From: RHKX01 sp963784885
Lineage (GTDB): Bacteria; Actinomycetota; Thermoleophilia; Solirubrobacterales; 70-9
Assembly (NCBI GenBank): GCA_963784885.1
Contig: CAWATA010000007.1
Location: 62,001-126,000, forward strand
Direction: 5' to 3'
DNA length: 64,000 nucleotides
In this document: in pieces, positions 59,356 through 64,000 of the stretch
Numbering within the stretch: position 1 is the stretch's first letter
Layout: the number at the start of each line of letters is the position of its first letter
Program-made: the position numbers and the translations under genes
Notes under the pieces: model-generated
Databases searched by the model: none
What the model was told of the DNA's origin: nothing
What the model saw: the letters and a program-made list of their open reading frames with translations, nothing else

Positions 59356-60552
59356 TCAGGGGCGGGCCGGCTTGTAGACGGACACCACGGCGGCGCCGCC
59401 GAGCCCGATGTTGTGCTGGAGGGCGACCTTCGCCCCGTCGACCTGTCGCTTGTCGGCGGCGCCGCGCAGCTGCCAGGTCAGCTCCGAGCACTGGGCGAGG
59501 CCGGTCGCCCCGAGCGGATGCCCCTTGCTGATCAGCCCGCCCGACGGGTTGACGACCGGACCGTCGCCGCCGTACGTCGTCGCCTCGGCCTCGACGAGCT
59601 CGTGCCCGTGGCCCTCCTCGGCGAAGCCGAGCGCCTCGTAGGTGATCAGCTCGTTGGCGCTGAAGCAGTCGTGGAGCTCGCAGACGTCGATGTCGTCGGC
59701 GCTGACGCCGGCCTCCTCGTACGCCTGGCGAGCCGCCTCCTTGGACATGTCGTAGCCGACGATCGAGATGCAGTCGGCCGTCTCGTCGAACGTCGAGGAG
59801 AGGTCGGTGACCATCGACTGGCCGGCGATCTCGACCGCCTGGTCCCAGAGGTCGTGCTCGTCGACGTACCTCTCGGAAGCGACGATCACCGCGGCGGCGC
59901 CGTCGGAGGTCGGCGAGCACTGCAGCTTCGTCAGCGGCTCGTGGATCATCCGCGCGTCCTTGATCTCGTCGAGCGTGTACTCGTCCTGGAACTGGGCGTA
60001 GGGGTTGTTGACCGAGTGCTTGTGGTTCTTCCAGCCGATCCAGGCGAAGTGCTCGGGCTTGGACCCGTACTTGTCCATGTGGTCGCGGCCGGCGTTGCCG
60101 AACATCTGCGGTGCGAACGGCGACTCCTCGGGGTCGCGGACCTCGAACATGCGCCCCATGTGCTTGTCGAGGGCCGGGGTCCGGTCGGTGTACTTCATCC
60201 CGAGCGAGCCCTTCTCCATCTTCTCGAAGCCGACGGCGAGCGCGCAGTCGACGAGGCCGCCCTTCACCGCCCGGCGCGCCAGGTACAGCGCCGATGAGCC
60301 GGTCGAGCAGTTGTTGTTGACGTTGACGACCGGGATGCCGGTCAGCCCGAGCTGGTAGATCGCCCGCTGGCCGTAGGTCGAGTCGCCGTAGCAGTAGCCG
60401 GCGAACGCCTCCTCGACGTCCTCGTAGGGAATGCCGGCGTCAGCAAGGGCCTTCTCACCGGCCTCCTTGGCCCAATCCGGGTAGTCGCCCTCCTTGGTGC
60501 CGGGCTTGTCGAACTTCGTCATGCCGACGCCGATCACGAATGTCCTGTTCAT
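59356..60552 (-). CDS. SCP2-type thiolase (lipid-transfer protein-like acyl-CoA acetyltransferase)
   Basis: From ATG at 60552 (398 aa) the protein has FVIGVGMTKFDKPG, the nucleophile cysteine in VNVNNNCSTGSSALYLARRA, HDCFSANELITYEALGF, and GGLISKGHPLGATGLAQ (GHPxGATG). This pattern is the SCP2-thiolase group used in sterol or fatty-acid degradation. The ATG overlaps the TetR stop as ATGA, so translation is coupled. Cleavage or condensation direction is not determined by sequence. Confidence 0.9.
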   Translation of the reverse strand: MNRTFVIGVGMTKFDKPGTKEGDYPDWAKEAGEKALADAGIPYEDVEEAFAGYCYGDSTYGQRAIYQLGLTGIPVVNVNNNCSTGSSALYLARRAVKGGLVDCALAVGFEKMEKGSLGMKYTDRTPALDKHMGRMFEVRDPEESPFAPQMFGNAGRDHMDKYGSKPEHFAWIGWKNHKHSVNNPYAQFQDEYTLDEIKDARMIHEPLTKLQCSPTSDGAAAVIVASERYVDEHDLWDQAVEIAGQSMVTDLSSTFDETADCISIVGYDMSKEAARQAYEEAGVSADDIDVCELHDCFSANELITYEALGFAEEGHGHELVEAEATTYGGDGPVVNPSGGLISKGHPLGATGLAQCSELTWQLRGAADKRQVDGAKVALQHNIGLGGAAVVSVYKPARP

Positions 60553-61208
60553 CGTCTGTCTCCTCGTTGGGTTGCTGTCTGGGACGGGATCGCCTCGTAG
60601 GCGGTCCCGACGAGTTCCGGAAGTGCTGCTTTGAGGAACGCGGCCACCTGCTCGCGGCTCCAGCGTTCGCGCTCGAGCCACTCGCGGGTCGCGGCCTCGG
60701 CCATGCCGCCGTAGGCGCGGAGGACTGCATGGAGCTCGGGCGGCGCGTCGGCGGCGGGACCGAGGCCGAGCACCTGGATCAGGCGCGTCGTCGCTTCCTC
60801 GCGAGCCTCGTCGAGCACGGCCTCGATGTCGGGGTCGTGCCCGAGCCCCTCGGCGCCGACGGCGGCGAGCCAGGCTTCGCGGTTGCGCTCGACCATCTCC
60901 AGCCAGCGGTCGATCGACTCGTCGAGTCGCGCCTGCGGCGTCGCGCCGTTCACGTACTCGGGAACCGGCTGGGAGCGGAAGCGGACCATCTCGCGGACGA
61001 CCTCGACGTAGAGCTCGCGCTTGGTCCCGAAGTAGTGGTTGATGAGCCCGCGAGCGACCCCGGCCTCGGCTGCGATCTCGATCGTCGAGACGTCGCTGAA
61101 CCCGCGCTCGGAGAACAGCTTCCGGGCGGCGGAGAGGATCCGGCGGCGGCGCTCGTCGGCGCCGCTTCGAGCGGCGACGGCGGCGGCATCGGCGGGGCGG
61201 GCGGCCAT
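60549..61208 (-). CDS. TetR-family transcriptional regulator
   Basis: From ATG at 61208 (219 aa) the protein has the TetR helix-turn-helix ERRRRILSAARKLFSERGFS, DVSTIEIAAEAGVARGLINH and YFGTKRELYVEVVREM. The C-terminal part (about 80-210) is helical and ligand binding. It is the first gene of an operon with thiolase and acyl-CoA dehydrogenase, so its ligand is likely an acyl-CoA. The promoter overlaps a TTGGCAG palindrome that it probably binds (autoregulation). Earlier in-frame sequence to 61436 has no HTH pattern. Confidence 0.9.
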   Translation of the reverse strand: MAARPADAAAVAARSGADERRRRILSAARKLFSERGFSDVSTIEIAAEAGVARGLINHYFGTKRELYVEVVREMVRFRSQPVPEYVNGATPQARLDESIDRWLEMVERNREAWLAAVGAEGLGHDPDIEAVLDEAREEATTRLIQVLGLGPAADAPPELHAVLRAYGGMAEAATREWLERERWSREQVAAFLKAALPELVGTAYEAIPSQTATQRGDRR

Positions 61209-61216
61209 CGGACGCA

Positions 61217-61244
61217 ATGCTAGCGAAGGTTGGCAGCCTGCCAA
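61217..61244 (-). promoter_or_regulatory. Promoter of the TetR operon
   Basis: On the minus strand TTGGCA (61244-61239), a 16-base spacer and TAGCAT (61222-61217) form a promoter whose start would lie next to the ATG at 61208, giving a leaderless or near-leaderless transcript. The -35 box is part of the palindromic operator. Confidence 0.5.
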
Positions 61245-61256
61245 TGTCCGTTGGCA
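61230..61256. promoter_or_regulatory. TetR operator: palindrome plus third half-site
   Basis: TTGGCAG-C-CTGCCAA (61230-61244) is a perfect 15-bp palindrome. A further TTGGCA (61251-61256) starts 21 bases after the first, two helical turns away. It lies between the divergent TetR (61208) and TPP-enzyme (61369) genes. Confidence 0.7.
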
Positions 61257-61368
61257 CTCCGAAATGCGGTCGGGAAGCGACGAGATCAGGAGCTCGAAGG
61301 GCGGGAGGGCGGCGAGGAACTTGGGTAGGGTCGGTGTTCGTGACCCGACCGCTTGGAGGAGACCGGCT

Positions 61369-62985
61369 GTGAGCACCGTCCGTGAGGCGACCTTCGAGCT
61401 GCTGAGGGCTCGCGGGATGACGACGATCTTCGGCAATCCCGGCTCGACCGAGCTGCCGATGCTGGCCGACTACCCGGAGGACTTCCGCTACGTGCTCGGC
61501 CTCCAGGAGGCGGTCGTCGTCGGGATGGCCGACGGCTACGCGCAGGCGAGCGGGAACGTCGGCCATGCGAATCTCCACACGGCGCCGGGGGTCGGCAACG
61601 CGATGGGGGCGATCTTCAACGCTCAGGCGAATCACGCGCCGCTGCTGATCACCGCCGGCCAGCAGGTTAGGCCGGTGATGACGATGCAGGCGAACCTGAC
61701 CAACCGCGACGCGGCCCGGATGCCGCACCCGCTGGTCAAGTGGTCGTACGAGGTGCCGCGGGCCGAGGACGTACCGGCCGCGATCGGCCGCGCGATCCAC
61801 ACCGCCTCGCTGCCGCCGAAGGGCCCCGCGTTCGTCTCGATCCCGATGGACGACTGGACCGCCGAGGCCGACGCGGAAGGGGCCGCCCGGGCGATCGAGC
61901 GCCGGGTCGACGGCCGCGCCGGCGCCGCGCCGAGTCGCGTCGCCGAGCTGGCCCGGAGGGTTGCGGGGGCGTCCAACCCCGTCCTCGTGGCGGGTCCCGA
62001 CATCGACGCCGCGGGCGGCTGGGACAGCGCCGTCGCGCTCGCCGAGCGCCAGCGCCTGCCGGTCTGGGCGATCCCGGCGACCGGTGGAGGGAGGCTCGGC
62101 TTCCCGGAGGGCCACGCCAACTTCCGCGGCGTCCTGCCGCCGGCGATCGGCCCGGTGGCCGAGACGCTCGCGGGCCACGATCTGATCCTCGTCGCCGGCG
62201 CGTCGGTCTTCGCCTACTACCCCTACATCCCCGGAGACCTGCTGCCCGAGGGCGCCGAGCTCGTCGTCGTCACGTCCGATCCCGAGGAGGCCGCTCGCGC
62301 TCCGATGGGAGAGGCGATCGTCGCCGACGTCGCGCTGACGCTCGAGGCGCTGCTCGCCGAGCTCGGAGACGAGTCCGCCCGCCCGGCCCCGGAGCCCCGC
62401 GACGCGCCGATGACCGCCGCCGAGATGGGCGTCGAGCCCGGGACCCCGATCAGCGGGACCGAGGCGATGGCGGCGTTGCGTTCGGCGTTCCCCGACGACG
62501 GCATCGTCGTCCTCGAGGCGCCGTCGGCCACCCTCGCGCTCCGCAACCAGCTGCGGATCTCGCGGCCGGGCAGCTATTACTTCGGCGCCGGGGGCGGCCT
62601 CGGGTTCGGGCTCGCGTCGGCGGTCGGGATCCAGATGGCGCAGCCCGACAGGCCGGTCGTCTGCGTCGTCGGCGAGGGCTCCGCCCAGTACGCGATCACC
62701 GCGTTCTGGAGCGCGGTCGCCTACGACGTCCCGGTCACGTTCCTGGTCCTGCGCAACTCCGAGTACGCGATCCTCAAGTGGTTCTCGCTGGCCGAGGGCG
62801 TCGAGGGTGCGCCGGGGCTCGACCTGCCGGCTCTCGACGTCGCCGCCGTCGCCGAGGGCTACGGAGTCCCGGCCGTCCGGGTCGAGACCGGCGAGCAGCT
62901 CGAGGGCGCCCTGAAGGAACGGATCGGCTCCGGCAAGCCGAGCCTCGTCGAGGTCGGCGTGGCGCCGGGGATGTGGCTCGCCTGA
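61369..62985 (+). CDS. Benzoylformate decarboxylase-like TPP enzyme
   Basis: From GTG at 61369, behind TTGGAGGA, the 538-residue protein has the TPP-enzyme three-domain layout. It has FGNPGSTELPML, the substrate-site histidine in HTAPGVGNAMGAIFNA, the middle domain around VLVAGPDIDAAGGW, and the TPP motif CVVGEGSAQYAITAFWSAVA (GDG-like to N). It decarboxylates a 2-keto acid such as benzoylformate, or may be a close relative with another substrate. The catalytic serine position reads PGSTELP. It is divergent from the TetR operon. Confidence 0.85.
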   Translation: MSTVREATFELLRARGMTTIFGNPGSTELPMLADYPEDFRYVLGLQEAVVVGMADGYAQASGNVGHANLHTAPGVGNAMGAIFNAQANHAPLLITAGQQVRPVMTMQANLTNRDAARMPHPLVKWSYEVPRAEDVPAAIGRAIHTASLPPKGPAFVSIPMDDWTAEADAEGAARAIERRVDGRAGAAPSRVAELARRVAGASNPVLVAGPDIDAAGGWDSAVALAERQRLPVWAIPATGGGRLGFPEGHANFRGVLPPAIGPVAETLAGHDLILVAGASVFAYYPYIPGDLLPEGAELVVVTSDPEEAARAPMGEAIVADVALTLEALLAELGDESARPAPEPRDAPMTAAEMGVEPGTPISGTEAMAALRSAFPDDGIVVLEAPSATLALRNQLRISRPGSYYFGAGGGLGFGLASAVGIQMAQPDRPVVCVVGEGSAQYAITAFWSAVAYDVPVTFLVLRNSEYAILKWFSLAEGVEGAPGLDLPALDVAAVAEGYGVPAVRVETGEQLEGALKERIGSGKPSLVEVGVAPGMWLA

Positions 62986-63112
62986 CCGTGGGCCGGATCG
63001 ACGACGGTATGCGGCGCCCATCTGGCCCAGGGCCGTGGGTATTGCTGAAAGTGGGTCATCCTGATCCCGCTACGGGGGCTGCAGATGAACCACGTCGGGG
63101 GGGAGGGCGCGG

Positions 63113-64000
63113 GTGACGCCCCTGCTCGAGCCGAAGACCGCGCGGATCGCGCCGGCACCGCCCTTGCCGCCGCCGGCCGACCGAGCCCCGGCCGCCCTCG
63201 CGGCCGGGACCGACACCGCTCTGGCGGCCGCCCTCGGTGACATCGTCGGCGGTGCCGGGGTCCTCGGCCGCGCCAGCGACCTGATCCGCTACGCGTCCGA
63301 CGCCAGCCCGTACCGGCGGATCCCCGCCGCCGTCGTTCAGCCCCGTACGGCGGAGCAGGTAGCGGGGCTGATGGCGTTCGCGCGCGGCAGCAGGACGCCG
63401 ATCGTCTTCCGCTCCGGCGGGACGAGCCTGAACGGGCAGTCGCAGACCGATGGCATCCTCGCCGACGTCCGCCGCCACTGGGGCGGCATCGAGGTGCTCG
63501 ACGACGGCGCCCGCGTTCGGGTCGGCCCCGGCGCGATCCTCGGCCACGTCAACCGCGTCCTCGCCCCCTACGGCCGCAAGCTCGGCCCCGACCCGGCCTC
63601 GACCGACATCGCGACGGTCGGCGGGGTGATCGCCAACAACTCCGGCGGAATGCGATGCGGCGTCGTCGCCGACTCCTACCGGACGGTCTCGGCTCTCACC
63701 TTCGCGTTGCCGTCCGGCACGATCATCGACACTGCCGCGGAGGGCGCCGCCGAGCGCTTCGCCGCCGCCGAGCCGGAGCTCGTAGCGGGACTCGAGGCGA
63801 TCCGCGACGAGATCCGTTCCGACGGCGACCTGCGCGCGCGGATCGCCCGCAAGTTCGAGATCAAGAACACGACCGGATACCGGCTCTGTGCGTTCCTCGA
63901 CGCCGATGAGCCGCTCGAGATCTTCAGGCGCCTGCTGGTCGGCTCGGAGGGGACCCTCGCCTTCATCGCCGAGGCCGTCTGGGAGACGGTGCCGCTGCCC
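63113..64000 (+). CDS. FAD-linked oxidase (GlcD/Dld-like), 5' part
   Basis: GTG at 63113, six bases after GGGAGGG, opens a frame that runs off the window (296 codons). It contains the PCMH FAD-binding domain: PRTAEQVAGLMAFARG, FRSGGTSLNGQSQ, GPDPASTDIATVGGVIANNS, GGMRCG and VGSEGTLAFIAEAVWETVP. The family oxidises D-2-hydroxy acids; an attached Fe-S domain is common but lies outside the window. Residues 1-45 are a Pro/Ala-rich lead. Its position 128 bases after the TPP-enzyme gene suggests aromatic or hydroxy-acid catabolism. Confidence 0.87.
   Translation, partial: MTPLLEPKTARIAPAPPLPPPADRAPAALAAGTDTALAAALGDIVGGAGVLGRASDLIRYASDASPYRRIPAAVVQPRTAEQVAGLMAFARGSRTPIVFRSGGTSLNGQSQTDGILADVRRHWGGIEVLDDGARVRVGPGAILGHVNRVLAPYGRKLGPDPASTDIATVGGVIANNSGGMRCGVVADSYRTVSALTFALPSGTIIDTAAEGAAERFAAAEPELVAGLEAIRDEIRSDGDLRARIARKFEIKNTTGYRLCAFLDADEPLEIFRRLLVGSEGTLAFIAEAVWETVPLP

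Noticed and set aside
59356..63021. A minus-strand frame of about 1,220 codons upstream of and including the thiolase.
   Set aside because: The thiolase is a normal-length protein from 60552. The extension is antisense of the TetR and TPP-enzyme region, with only charged low-complexity sequence.
62996..63062. A possible third copy of the hairpin core (GATGGGCGC on the minus strand near 63012).
   Set aside because: Only nine bases match. The CCTATTGC part, its spacing and the paired stems are missing.
1..64000. A CRISPR array, prophage, rRNA operon or IS transposase.
   Set aside because: No regularly spaced repeats, rRNA motifs, phage structural genes, integrase or transposase could be seen in reading both strands.

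Overview
The window is high-GC DNA (about 72% GC in a gene interior I counted by hand), densely coding, with many GTG and TTG starts and frequent 1-4 nt stop/start overlaps. PASTA-type Ser/Thr kinases, TM-LytR_C proteins, an F420-type luciferase-like oxidoreductase, a baeRF-family protein and many acyl-CoA enzymes point to an actinobacterium. My best guess is the Thermoleophilia/Solirubrobacterales, but no rRNA or other taxonomic marker is present, so that is inference.

Layout. 1-6400: envelope genes and housekeeping (end of a PASTA kinase, ddl, a second kinase with a discoidin-like ectodomain, a DsbA-like protein, purM, uppP, a DedA protein). 6440-19000: a surface-polysaccharide locus with a membrane-bound nucleotide-sugar dehydratase, two TM-LytR_C proteins, an exported FlgD-Ig-like protein, an O-antigen-ligase/Wzy-like protein, a Wzx-type flippase, three glycosyltransferases, an initiating sugar transferase and two acyl/aminoacyl-transferase-like genes. 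19013-27125: secreted amidase, DUF3105 protein, metF, a UGT-like glycosyltransferase, an LLM flavin oxidoreductase overlapping an acyl-CoA-dehydrogenase-like gene, and an acyl-CoA ligase.

27190-32114 is a compact sulfur-stress locus: TauE/SafE exporter, rhodanese-persulfide dioxygenase fusion, ArsR regulator, DUF2892 protein and MMPL transporter. Two near-consensus promoters each carry the same ACAAC(N6)GTTGT palindrome. A 25-codon remnant of a flavoprotein gene, probably sulfide:quinone oxidoreductase, sits in the first leader. 32229-39877 holds mixed accessory genes, including an SDR, acylphosphatase, a full-length SQR-like flavoprotein, an acylphosphatase-LigD-PE fusion, a sulfotransferase, a universal-stress pair and a frameshifted cysteine hydrolase.

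39963-41725 is a small integrated element at tRNA-Ala(CGC). A 42-nt copy of the tRNA 3' half lies 1.7 kb away, and between the copies are a GntH-like metallo-hydrolase and a 21-nt inverted repeat pair. A second tRNA-Ala (UGC) at 44045 is abutted by a PD-(D/E)XK nuclease gene running antisense into it.

42651-53868 carries glutamate dehydrogenase, small membrane and secreted proteins, a rhomboid homologue lacking its catalytic serine, lipA, a methyltransferase, a P450, a baeRF protein and an esterase. 53992-58151 is a ba3-like oxidase operon (subunit II, subunit I fused to cytochrome c) with an unknown TM-Rossmann protein in front and a DUF4395-thioredoxin protein behind. 58158-61208 is a TetR-thiolase-acyl-CoA-dehydrogenase operon with a palindromic operator. 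It is divergent from a benzoylformate-decarboxylase-like gene, and the window ends inside a GlcD-type FAD oxidase.
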